Positions 1 through 5,898 are shown, counted from the stretch's first letter. The stretch is 7,638 nucleotides of DNA from Thermoflexus sp. (GCA_028276215.1 JAPYWT010000105.1:1-7638), one strand, 5' to 3'. Notes: generated by a model not told the origin, from the sequence alone. A program made the numbers and translations.

Positions 1-34
1 GAAGCCGCCGCCCCCAAACCCCCTCATTTCTCCC

Positions 35-66
35 CCTCCCCGCGCCGCGCAGCGGCAGCGGGGAGG
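35..66. other. GC-rich stem-loop
   Basis: CCTCCCCGC (35-43) plus GCCGC (44-48) pair with GCGGC (52-56) plus GCGGGGAGG (58-66). This gives 14 base pairs with a GCA loop and a single bulged A at 57. No T-run follows, so it is not a classical intrinsic terminator, although it could mark the 3' end of an upstream transcript. C-rich and G-rich flanks (20-34 and 67-82) could extend the pairing imperfectly. Confidence 0.5.
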
Positions 67-159
67 AGGCCGGGGGGAGGGGTGAGCCCAAAGGGTCAGG
101 TGGTCAGTATGCCGGTTTATGTCTGGGTTAATTTTTTAAAGTTCATAAGCCTGTGCTAC

Positions 160-204
160 GTAGCGCCGGCCGTCGGGCCGGTGACAGGCTAAAGCCTGCG
201 CTAC
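160..204. other. Possible three-way-junction element
   Basis: Within the first repeat copy, GTAGCG (160-165) can pair with CGCTAC (199-204), enclosing two directly stacked arms. Arm 1 is CCGGCC (166-171) with GGCCGG (176-181) around a GTCG loop. Arm 2 is CAGGC (185-189) with GCCTG (194-198) around a TAAA loop. Only a TGA linker (182-184) is unpaired at the junction. In the second copy arm 2 is intact, arm 1 survives with a G-T wobble (T215 with G228), and the left strand of the outer stem is absent. Whether this acts as RNA, as single-stranded DNA, or is a relic of a REP-like element cannot be told from the sequence. Confidence 0.5.
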
Positions 205-256
205 GGTGGAGGGCTGGCCGTCGGGCCGGTGACAGGCTAAAGCCTGTGCTACCGTT

Positions 257-262
257 GGAGGG
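257..262 (+). promoter_or_regulatory. Ribosome binding site of the GH31 gene (decides a GTG start)
   Basis: GGAGGG lies 6 bases before the GTG at 269. It supports this non-ATG start, which also keeps the basic N-terminus and membrane segment. The motif is the tail of the second tandem-repeat copy; the first copy carries the equivalent GGAGGG at 208-213. Confidence 0.8.
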
Positions 263-268
263 TACACC

Positions 269-2515
269 GTGAACCGGAAAACTCGGAACCTGCTCCTCAT
301 CGGCCTGCCGATCGTCCTGATCGCTCTGGGAATCTGGCTGGGATGGCGCGCCCGCTTCAGCCCTGCCGGGCCCGTCGGCAAACTGACCGCTGACCCCGCT
401 GCCTTCCCCTCCGCCACCTACCGGGTCGGCGATTTCTCCGTCCGCTGGGACGCCGGGGCCCGCCAGTTCACCGTGGAGTCCCCCAGCCGCCCGGGCTTCG
501 CCCTCTGGCAGACCCTCCCCGGTCGCTCCTTCGTCCAGGCCGCCCAGGGCACCGAGACGGTCCGGGAAGCGCGCGGGATGTTCCGCATTCGGGACACCCT
601 GACCGACTCCTGCGGCGAACAGAGCATCCTCTCCATGCAGAGAGCCGGGGAAGCGCTGGAGGTGAGCGGACGCCTGCGCTGCCGGTCCGGTCAGGAAATC
701 CCGTACTCCCTGGTCCTGGAGAGCCCGGGGCCGAACCGACTGGACCTTCGCCTGCGGGTAGAAGCCAACCGCGCGTTCCTGACCTACGCCTCGTCGTGGG
801 AAGACCGCTTCTTCGGCTTTGGGGAACAGTTCTCCTACGTGGACATGAGGGGCCGGCGCGTCCCGATTTGGGTCAGCGAGCAGGGGGTGGGACGGGGCGA
901 CCAGCCTATCACCCTCGGCGCGAACGTGACCAACGACGGGGCCGGGGGGACCTCGTTCACCACCTACGCGCCCGTTCCCTTCTATATGACCAGTTCCCGG
1001 CGCGCGCTGGCCCTCCTCAACACCGAGTACACCGTCTTTGACCTGCGCGGGCTGAACCGGGTCCAGATAGAAGTCTTCAGCGACCACATCCATGCGGTCC
1101 TGCTGGACGGCTCCAGCCCGAAGGAAATCCTCACCCGCTACACGGACATCACCGGTCGGCCCCGGCCCCTGCCGGACTGGGTCCACTCCGGCGCAATCGT
1201 CGGCATGCAGGGCGGCACCGAGAAGGTCCGCCAGGTGTACCAGGCCCTGAAGGCGCGCGGGACGCCTATCGCCGCGTTCTGGCTGCAGGACTGGGTCGGT
1301 CAGCGGAAGACGACGTTCGGCTCCCAACTGTGGTGGAACTGGGAGGTGGACGAGGAGCGCTACCCCAACTGGGACGACCTGGTGGAGGACCTGAAGGCCG
1401 ACGGCGTCCGGGTGATGGTGTACGTCAATCCCAATCTGGTGGACGTCTCCGAGAAACCGAATGCGCGCCGCAACCTCTTCCAGGAGGCGCTGGAGAAGGG
1501 ATACCTGGTGCGCCGGCCCGACGGTTCGCCGTACCTGCTCCTGAACACCAGTTTCTACTACGGCATGGTGGACCTGACCAACCCGGAGGCCGTTGCCTGG
1601 CTTAAAGACGTCATCCGGGAGCAGGTGGTGGGCGCAGGGGCCTCCGGATGGATGGCCGACTTCGCCGAAGCGCTCCCCTACGACGCGGTCCTGGCCAGCG
1701 GCGATGCCCGGGTCCTTCACAACCAGTGGCCCGTCCTCTGGGCCGAACTGAACCGGGAAGTGGTGGAGGAATCAGGCGGCGACCAGGTCTTCTTCACCCG
1801 AGCCGGTTTCACCGGCTCCCAGGGCGCCTCCACCCTCTTCTGGGAGGGGGACCAACTGGTCTCCTGGGGGCGGCACGACGGGATCAAGTCCGCCGTCACC
1901 GGCCTGAACTCATCCGGCCTCTCCGGCTTCCCGTTCAACCACTCCGACACCGGGGGCTACACCACCGTCTCCAACCCCATTATGACCTACCACCGCTCCG
2001 AGGAACTCCTGTTGCGGTGGATGGAGATGAACGCGTTCACCCTCATCTTCCGGACCCACGAGGGGAACCAGCCGGAGCAGAACGTCCAGTTCTACTCCAG
2101 CGATGCCATGCTGGACGCGTTTGCTCGCTGGGCGAAGGTCTACGCCGCGTTGTTTGAGTACCGGAAGCAGTTGATAGAAGAGGCCTCCCGGACCGGTCTG
2201 CCCGTCGTCCGCCACCCGTTCCTTCAGTATCCCGGCGACCCCGGCGTCTGGGGCATCACGTACCAGGAGTTTATGCTGGGGCCGGACTTTCTGATCGCGC
2301 CCGTCACCGAGGCGGGGGCGAAACGGGTAAAGGTCTATCTTCCCTGCGGGGAGTGGGTCCACCTCTGGAGTGGGCGGACCTATATGGGCTGCCAGCAGGT
2401 CACGGTGGACGCGCCCATTGGGCAGCCTGCCGTCTTCTACGTCAAAGGCTCCCGCTGGGGTGAGGAGTTCCGTCAACGTCTCCGGGAGCAGGGGTTGCTC
2501 CCAGAAATCCCCTGA
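269..2515 (+). CDS. Membrane-anchored GH31 glycosidase, sulfoquinovosidase (YihQ)-like
   Basis: This is a retaining alpha-glycosidase of family GH31. The 748-residue protein has a basic N-terminus (MNRKTRN), one hydrophobic segment at about residues 8-26 with no lipobox or clear cleavage site (a signal anchor), a beta-rich N-domain, the GH31 barrel from about residue 300, and C-terminal beta domains. The best match from memory is E. coli YihQ: shared motifs include QGGT, QDW-G-R-T-FG, LWWNW, GWMADF, TRAG-TGSQ, HSD-GGYTT and FRTHEGN. The nucleophile is D464 (WMADF) and the acid/base is D528 (WEGD). In YihQ the sulfoquinovose pocket is Q262, Q288, R301, W304 and Y508. Ungapped local alignment gives Q314, Q340, Q353, W356 and Y564 here, so the sulfonate-binding Arg is Gln. 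YihQ is cytoplasmic, whereas this protein appears to face outward. The family is well supported. The substrate is uncertain and may be a non-sulfonated alpha-glycoside. It is followed after 95 bases by the importer genes. Confidence 0.93.
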   Translation: MNRKTRNLLLIGLPIVLIALGIWLGWRARFSPAGPVGKLTADPAAFPSATYRVGDFSVRWDAGARQFTVESPSRPGFALWQTLPGRSFVQAAQGTETVREARGMFRIRDTLTDSCGEQSILSMQRAGEALEVSGRLRCRSGQEIPYSLVLESPGPNRLDLRLRVEANRAFLTYASSWEDRFFGFGEQFSYVDMRGRRVPIWVSEQGVGRGDQPITLGANVTNDGAGGTSFTTYAPVPFYMTSSRRALALLNTEYTVFDLRGLNRVQIEVFSDHIHAVLLDGSSPKEILTRYTDITGRPRPLPDWVHSGAIVGMQGGTEKVRQVYQALKARGTPIAAFWLQDWVGQRKTTFGSQLWWNWEVDEERYPNWDDLVEDLKADGVRVMVYVNPNLVDVSEKPNARRNLFQEALEKGYLVRRPDGSPYLLLNTSFYYGMVDLTNPEAVAWLKDVIREQVVGAGASGWMADFAEALPYDAVLASGDARVLHNQWPVLWAELNREVVEESGGDQVFFTRAGFTGSQGASTLFWEGDQLVSWGRHDGIKSAVTGLNSSGLSGFPFNHSDTGGYTTVSNPIMTYHRSEELLLRWMEMNAFTLIFRTHEGNQPEQNVQFYSSDAMLDAFARWAKVYAALFEYRKQLIEEASRTGLPVVRHPFLQYPGDPGVWGITYQEFMLGPDFLIAPVTEAGAKRVKVYLPCGEWVHLWSGRTYMGCQQVTVDAPIGQPAVFYVKGSRWGEEFRQRLREQGLLPEIP

Positions 2516-2610
2516 GCAGGAGGTGTCTATCGGGTAGCGTGCGATTCCGTCAACTGAACTGCTGATCGTTCTATCGTCTTACCATTCCAATCAAAGAGGA
2601 GGAGATTGCC
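2516..2610 (+). other. Intergenic gap with an unused Shine-Dalgarno-like site
   Basis: AGGAGGTG (2518-2525) sits 2 bases after the GH31 stop and is a near-ideal Shine-Dalgarno, but no substantial reading frame follows. The nearest start, GTG at 2539, opens only 8 codons before TGA. No strong hairpin, terminator or convincing promoter is visible, so read-through from the GH31 gene into the binding-protein gene is plausible. Confidence 0.5.
2597..2602 (+). promoter_or_regulatory. Ribosome binding site of the binding-protein gene
   Basis: A perfect AGGAGG within a purine run (2593-2605) lies 8 bases before ATG 2611. This is the strongest site in the window, in keeping with the high expression usually needed for a binding protein relative to its permeases. 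Confidence 0.85.
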
Positions 2611-3936
2611 ATGAAACGGTATCTGCTGACCCTGTTGTCTCTGGTCGCCATCCTGACCGTGGTCGTCGCCTGTGCTCCCCAGACGGTAACGGTGACCGTG
2701 GAGCGGACCGTGCCGGTGCGGGAGACGGTGCAGGTCACAGTGGAGAAACCGGTGGCCAAGCGCATCGTCATCTACAACTCCTACATGAGCGACCCCGCGC
2801 CCCGGGAGGCCGACGCCGCCCTCGTGAAGATGTTTGAGGAAGAGCACCCCGACATTGACGTCATCCACAGCACCATCGCGCACGAGGACTTCAAGCAGGC
2901 CATCCGGGCGTATCTGACCGCCTCCACTCCCCCGGACGTGATGACCTGGTTCGCCGGGAATCGGGCCCGCTTCTTCATTGACAAGGGCCTGATTATGGAC
3001 ATCAGCGACGTGTGGGAGAAGGAGGGGTGGAACGAGAGTTACCCCAAGGGCTTCCGCGCCCTCAGTACGGTGAACGACAAGCAGTACTTCCTCCCCGCCA
3101 GCTGGTACTGGTGGGCCGTCTACTACCGCAAGGACATCTTTGACCAGTACGGCCTGAAGCCCCCGCAGACCTGGGACGAGTTCCTGCAGGTCTGCGAGAC
3201 CCTCAAGAAGAACGGCATCACCCCCATCACCATCGGCACCAAGTACCCCTGGACGGCGGCTGGCTGGTTTGACTACCTCAACATGCGGGTGAACGGCCCC
3301 GAGTTCCACATCAACCTGATGCTGGGCAAGGAGCGGTACGACGACCCGCGGGTCAAGAAGGTCTTCACCGACTACTGGGGCGTGCTGATCCAGAAGGGGT
3401 ACTTCCTGGAGAACGCGGCGGCCTACAGTTGGTCCGAGGCGCTCCAGTTCATGATTGAGGGCAAGGCGGCCATGTACCTGATGGGCGACTTCATCCGGGA
3501 CAGTTACCCGGACGAACTGGAGGGGAACCTGGACTTCTTCCGCTTCCCCATCATTGACCCCAACGTGCCCATCGGGGAGGACGCGCCGACGGACGGCTTC
3601 TTCATCGCCGCCAACTCCCAGCACCCCGAGGAGGCGAAACTGTTCCTGGCCTTCCTGGGTTCGGTGAAGGCGCAGCAGTACTTTGCCGACACCCTGGGGC
3701 GGCTGCCGACCAACATGGGGGTGGACACCAGCAAGTTCACCCCGGTGCAGTTGAAGGGCCTGGAACTGATCAAGGGCGCCGACTACGTGGCCCAGTTCTA
3801 CGATCGGGATACCACTCCGGAAATGGCCGAGAAGGGTATGGCCGGCTTCATGGAGTTCTGGGACAACCCCGGCGCCATTGACGACATCCTGGCCCGGCTG
3901 GAAGCCGCCCGGCAGGAAATCTTCGCCGGGCAGTAA
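2611..3936 (+). CDS. Sugar ABC importer substrate-binding lipoprotein (CUT1 / SBP family 1)
   Basis: This would be the extracytoplasmic sugar-binding subunit of an ABC importer. The 441-residue protein begins with a lipoprotein signal peptide (MKRYLLTL...), with the lipobox VVAC placing the lipidated cysteine at C21. Residues 24-51 form two degenerate 14-residue Val/Thr/Glu repeats that act as a linker, a style common in Chloroflexota lipoproteins. The mature fold follows from about residue 52 (IVIYNSY), with typical family-1 signatures: a segment like LVKMFEEEHPDIDV, a TPPDVMTW motif, YYRKDIFDQYGL followed by PQTWDEF, and GKAAMYLMGDF at about residue 290. Many Trp/Tyr residues in the middle (ASWYWW near residue 165) are suited to stacking on a sugar. 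It is directly followed by two matching permease genes. The ligand cannot be read from the sequence; given the neighbours, it may be the product released by the GH31 enzyme. The family call is secure. Confidence 0.95.
   Translation: MKRYLLTLLSLVAILTVVVACAPQTVTVTVERTVPVRETVQVTVEKPVAKRIVIYNSYMSDPAPREADAALVKMFEEEHPDIDVIHSTIAHEDFKQAIRAYLTASTPPDVMTWFAGNRARFFIDKGLIMDISDVWEKEGWNESYPKGFRALSTVNDKQYFLPASWYWWAVYYRKDIFDQYGLKPPQTWDEFLQVCETLKKNGITPITIGTKYPWTAAGWFDYLNMRVNGPEFHINLMLGKERYDDPRVKKVFTDYWGVLIQKGYFLENAAAYSWSEALQFMIEGKAAMYLMGDFIRDSYPDELEGNLDFFRFPIIDPNVPIGEDAPTDGFFIAANSQHPEEAKLFLAFLGSVKAQQYFADTLGRLPTNMGVDTSKFTPVQLKGLELIKGADYVAQFYDRDTTPEMAEKGMAGFMEFWDNPGAIDDILARLEAARQEIFAGQ
2680..2763 (+). repeat. 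Two 42-bp in-frame repeats encoding the lipoprotein linker
   Basis: Units 2680-2721 and 2722-2763 encode QTVTVTVERTVPVR and ETVQVTVEKPVAKR. At DNA level AGACGGT (2681, 2723) and GTGGAG (2698, 2740) recur at exactly 42 bp. The alternating Val/Thr pattern with Glu/Lys/Arg predicts an extended spacer holding the binding domain away from the membrane. Confidence 0.65.
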
Positions 3937-3944
3937 CCGCCATT

Positions 3945-3974
3945 TGTAGGACAACTGCGAGCAGTTGTCCTACA
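3945..3974. repeat. Perfect palindrome, copy 1 (inverted relative to copy 2)
   Basis: GTAGGACAACTGC (3946-3958), GA, then GCAGTTGTCCTAC (3961-3973) form a perfect 13-bp dyad, 14 bp with T3945/A3974. It begins 8 bases after the binding-protein stop. The same 28 bp in reverse orientation recur at 5768-5795. As RNA it would be a stable hairpin between the binding-protein and permease coding regions, which is where such structures commonly lower permease expression. No T-run follows. Confidence 0.85.
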
Positions 3975-3979
3975 TACTT

Positions 3980-4006
3980 GCGGCGGCGGCCTTCGGCCGC
4001 CGCCGC
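3980..4006. other. GC-rich hairpin with TTC loop before the permease gene
   Basis: GCGGCGGCGGCC (3980-3991), loop TTC, then GGCCGCCGCCGC (3995-4006): a perfect 12-bp stem. It stands 9 bases before the Shine-Dalgarno of the first permease gene and 5 bases after the preceding palindrome. It may attenuate transcription or protect the upstream mRNA from 3' decay. On the other strand the loop reads GAA, as in the hairpin at 5862-5898, so the two may belong to one element type. Confidence 0.75.
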
Positions 4007-4015
4007 ATCCCCTCC

Positions 4016-4021
4016 AGGGAG
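4016..4021 (+). promoter_or_regulatory. Ribosome binding site favouring ATG 4026 for the first permease
   Basis: AGGGAG lies 4 bases before ATG 4026. A TTG start at 3978 in the same frame is possible on paper, but its first codons would lie inside the GC hairpin and would add an Arg/Ala-rich stretch unlike permease N-termini, so 4026 is preferred. Confidence 0.7.
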
Positions 4022-4025
4022 ATTT

Positions 4026-4910
4026 ATGGCGCGAAGAACTGTTCTCTACCGTCTCTCGCCTTACCTTTTCCTCATCGTCCCGCTCATCATCTACTGCATC
4101 TGGGTGGTCGGGCCGATGCTATACACCATCTATCTGAGTTTCACCAACTGGGATGGTGTCTCCTCTCCCGCCGTCATCGGCTGGCGCAATTATCAGAAAC
4201 TCTTTCGGGACCCCGTCTTCTACATCTCGCTGACGAACAACCTCAAGTGGATGCTCTGCTTTATCACCATCCCGGTGGTGGGAGGACTGGCCCTGGCGCT
4301 GGCGCTCAACCGGAATATCCCGGGAGCCAAGTTCTTCAAAACATCCTTCTACTCCCCGATGGTTCTCTCGCTGGTCGTCTGCGGGCTCATCTGGTCGTGG
4401 ATGTACCACCCCGCCAAGGGGTTGATTAACGAATCCCTGCGCCTCATCGGCCTGGATGCCCTGGCCAAAGGCTGGCTCAGTGACCGGCGGCTGGTGATGT
4501 GGGCCATCATCGCCGTCGGCGTCTGGCGGCAGGTCGGCTACGTGATGGTCCTCTACCTGGCCGGCCTGCAGGGGGTAGACCCCACGCTGGTGGACGCCTC
4601 CCGGGTGGACGGCTGCAGCAACTGGCAGACCATCTGGCATGTCATCCTCCCCCTCCTGAGCCCGGTGACCGTCGTGGTGGTGGTCATCAGCATCATTGAC
4701 TCCCTGCGCGCGTTTGACCTGGTCTCGGTGATGACCCGGGGAGGGCCGTATTACTCCTCCAGCGTCCTGGCCAACTTTATGTACATTGAGGCCTTCAACA
4801 ACTACAAGATGGGGTACGGCGCGGCGATTTCGGTCATCCTGTTTATCCTCAGCGCCGTCTTCATCTTCCTCTACCTCTGGCGGGTCATGCAGACGGAAAT
4901 GGAGTATTAG
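4026..4910 (+). CDS. Sugar ABC importer permease, MalF/UgpA type
   Basis: This would be the first membrane subunit of the CUT1 importer, forming the translocation channel with the product of the next gene. The 294-residue protein has six predicted membrane segments, at about residues 12-32, 75-95, 105-125, 155-178, 208-228 and 265-286. The EAA-loop signature that contacts the ATPase is VDASRVDG at 189-196, continuing to a proline about 15 residues later (ILPLLSP). The N-terminus (MARRTVLYRLSPYLFLIVPLI) and the phrase SFTNWDG are typical of MalF-like short permeases. It ends 2 bases before the next start, so translation of the two is probably coupled. Two hairpins precede it, which may set its level below that of the binding protein. 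The substrate is not determinable from the sequence. No ATPase gene lies nearby. Confidence 0.95.
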   Translation: MARRTVLYRLSPYLFLIVPLIIYCIWVVGPMLYTIYLSFTNWDGVSSPAVIGWRNYQKLFRDPVFYISLTNNLKWMLCFITIPVVGGLALALALNRNIPGAKFFKTSFYSPMVLSLVVCGLIWSWMYHPAKGLINESLRLIGLDALAKGWLSDRRLVMWAIIAVGVWRQVGYVMVLYLAGLQGVDPTLVDASRVDGCSNWQTIWHVILPLLSPVTVVVVVISIIDSLRAFDLVSVMTRGGPYYSSSVLANFMYIEAFNNYKMGYGAAISVILFILSAVFIFLYLWRVMQTEMEY

Positions 4911-4912
4911 CC

Positions 4913-5752
4913 ATGTCCGCGCGACAATTTTTCCGCTCACCCTGGCGGACCGCCGGGTACATCCTGCTGGTCATCGTCACCCTGCTCTGGCTGGTGCCCT
5001 TCGGGCAGGCTCTCCTGACCTCGTTCCGGTCGTACGACGACATCATGATTCGTGGCTTCTTTTCGCTGCCCAAAACGCTCTCCCTGAACAGTTATCGGGA
5101 GGCCTGGGAACGGGGTGGGATGCGCTATTATTTGCCCAACAGTTTCATCATCACCATTCCTTCCCTGATTCTGACGCTCTTTTTCTCCTCCCTTTCCGCC
5201 TACGCGCTGGCCCGCTTCCGGTTCCCCGGTAACCGGGCCATCTTTTTCCTCTATGTGGGCGGGACGATGCTGCCGTTCCAGGTGCTGATGCTGCCGGTCT
5301 TCCGCCTGACCAACGCGCTGGGGCTCTACGATACGTACTGGGGGCTGATTGCTTTCCATACGGCCTTCCAGTTGGGCTTCTGCACCTTCCTCCTGCGCAA
5401 TTATATGCGGACCGTCCCCGGCGAAATCCTGGAAGCGGCCCGCATGGACGGCTGCAACGAGTTCCGCATCTGGTGGCAAATTATGATGCCGCTGACGCTT
5501 CCGGCTCTGGCCGCCCTGGCGACGCTGGAGTTCACCTGGATTTTCAACGACTATCTCTGGGCCATCATCCTCCTGCGCAGCGACCATCTGAAGCCGGTCA
5601 CCGCCGGTCTGGCGACCCTCCAGGGCCAGTACGTGACGGACTGGACGGTCATCGTGGCGGGAGCGCTCATCGCGACTATCCCGACGGTGATTGTCTTCAT
5701 TTTCCTCCAGCGGTACTTCATTGAGGGGTTGACCTTAGGGGCGACCAAATGA
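4913..5752 (+). CDS. Sugar ABC importer permease, MalG/UgpE type
   Basis: This would be the second membrane subunit of the importer. The 279-residue protein has six predicted membrane segments, the first at about residues 13-34. The EAA loop reads EAARMDG at 174-180, followed by IMMPLTLPA, the classical contact site for the ATPase. The C-terminus QRYFIEGLTLGATK closely follows the MalG-family ending (QRYF-x-GLT-x-GA-x-K), so the gene is complete. The ATG is 2 bases after the stop of the previous gene, with GGAG (4901-4904) inside that gene's last codons as the ribosome binding site, indicating coupled translation and 1:1 assembly. A perfect palindrome begins 15 bases after the stop. The family call is secure; the sugar is unknown. 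Confidence 0.95.
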   Translation: MSARQFFRSPWRTAGYILLVIVTLLWLVPFGQALLTSFRSYDDIMIRGFFSLPKTLSLNSYREAWERGGMRYYLPNSFIITIPSLILTLFFSSLSAYALARFRFPGNRAIFFLYVGGTMLPFQVLMLPVFRLTNALGLYDTYWGLIAFHTAFQLGFCTFLLRNYMRTVPGEILEAARMDGCNEFRIWWQIMMPLTLPALAALATLEFTWIFNDYLWAIILLRSDHLKPVTAGLATLQGQYVTDWTVIVAGALIATIPTVIVFIFLQRYFIEGLTLGATK

Positions 5753-5767
5753 GGCCCGCATCGGAAA

Positions 5768-5795
5768 GTAGGACAACTGCTCGCAGTTGTCCTAC
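5768..5795. repeat. Perfect palindrome, copy 2
   Basis: GTAGGACAACTGC (5768-5780), TC, then GCAGTTGTCCTAC (5783-5795). It is the exact reverse complement of 3946-3973. It lies just after the second permease gene and directly abuts the -35 box of the GH42 promoter. It could therefore be a dispersed palindromic repeat, an mRNA 3'-end hairpin for the permease transcript, or an operator. The lack of a T-run argues against a standard intrinsic terminator. Confidence 0.85.
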
Positions 5796-5796
5796 A

Positions 5797-5824
5797 TTGC
5801 TGGAAATGCCTTTCCGGGTATAAT
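5797..5824 (+). promoter_or_regulatory. Housekeeping-sigma promoter for the GH42 gene
   Basis: The -35 box TTGCTG (5797-5802) and the consensus -10 box TATAAT (5819-5824) are separated by 16 bases. The expected transcript start is near 5831, giving a leader of about 95 bases. The spacer contains a small dyad, GGAAA (5802-5806) with TTTCC (5811-5815). CGGAAA also occurs at 5762-5767, forming a wider inverted pair with TTTCCG at 5811-5816. Either could be a regulator site, but no regulator gene is in the window. Confidence 0.7.
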
Positions 5825-5861
5825 TGCGCTTACGCCATTCTTATTCCCCCTCTCAACTGGG

Positions 5862-5898
5862 GGGTTGCGGCGGGCGGCGAAGCCGCCCGCCGCAACCC
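5862..5898 (+). other. 17-bp GC-rich hairpin with GAA loop in the GH42 leader
   Basis: GGGTTGCGGCGGGCGGC (5862-5878), loop GAA, then the perfect complement (5882-5898). It lies between the promoter and the GH42 start, ending 27 bases before the ATG. A weaker alternative pairing, CCCCC (5846-5850) with GGGGG (5859-5863), shares bases 5862-5863 with it. No T-run follows, so a simple terminator is unlikely. mRNA stabilisation, translation control or an interspersed repeat are possible. Confidence 0.75.

Larger units (their letters stand above)
147..262. repeat. Tandem repeat, 48-bp period, about 2.3 copies
   Basis: The 37-bp block at 168-204 recurs at 216-252 with one change (C199 to T247). Each copy is followed by a near-identical GGTGGAGGG (205-213) or GTTGGAGGG (254-262). 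A 13-bp fragment of the right end of the unit (AAGCCTGTGCTAC) also lies at 147-159. Each full unit carries two small dyads: CCGGCC/GGCCGG (CTGGCC in copy 2) and CAGGCT/AGCCTG. The purine-rich tail of the second copy serves as the Shine-Dalgarno of the GH31 gene. Elements of this kind (GTAG...palindrome...CTAC) look like interspersed palindromic repeats rather than coding DNA. Confidence 0.8.
1..268. other. Non-coding leader region upstream of the GH31 gene
   Basis: I see no credible gene here. The left part (1-90) is C-rich then G-rich and forms a strong hairpin. An AT-rich patch follows at about 129-146, containing TTAA-TTTT-TTAA at 132-143. Then comes a tandem repeat ending in the ribosome binding site of the first gene. 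No convincing -35/-10 pair could be picked; the AT patch is the most plausible promoter area but this is weak. The first bases of the window (GAAGCCGCC...) resemble the loop and right arm of the hairpin at 5862-5898, so the window may begin inside another copy of that type of element. Confidence 0.6.

Noticed and set aside
147..262. CRISPR array or tRNA-like gene in the upstream repeats
   Set aside because: There are only about 2.3 copies, no unique spacers of regular length, and the three-armed fold of about 45 bases lacks tRNA conserved positions and size.
143..1720. 525-codon open frame on the minus strand opposite the GH31 gene
   Set aside because: It is a by-product of high GC content. 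The opposite strand has an unmistakable GH31 protein with catalytic motifs, while the antisense product is Gly/Val/Arg/His-rich with no recognisable domain, and it runs out into the repeats.
269..2515. Naming the GH31 gene yihQ as a proven sulfoquinovosidase
   Set aside because: The overall match is strong, but the sulfonate-binding Arg is Gln (residue 353), so the symbol and substrate would be overstated.
2527..3954. 475-codon open frame on the minus strand opposite the binding-protein gene
   Set aside because: Low-complexity His/Val/Gly-rich antisense product without family motifs; the + strand gene has a lipobox, a strong ribosome site and family signatures.
3945..4006. Rho-independent terminator after the binding-protein gene
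   Set aside because: The stems are strong but neither is followed by a T-run; the structure is better described as an intergenic hairpin or palindromic repeat.
3978..4025. Longer first permease starting at TTG 3978
   Set aside because: The extra residues come from the GC hairpin, have no ribosome site, and are absent from typical permease N-termini; ATG 4026 has AGGGAG upstream.
4119..5587. Minus-strand open frames opposite the two permease genes (4119-4940 and 4937-5587)
   Set aside because: Products are Asp/His/Gln/Gly-rich, as expected from antisense reading of hydrophobic membrane-protein codons; no domain or ribosome site.
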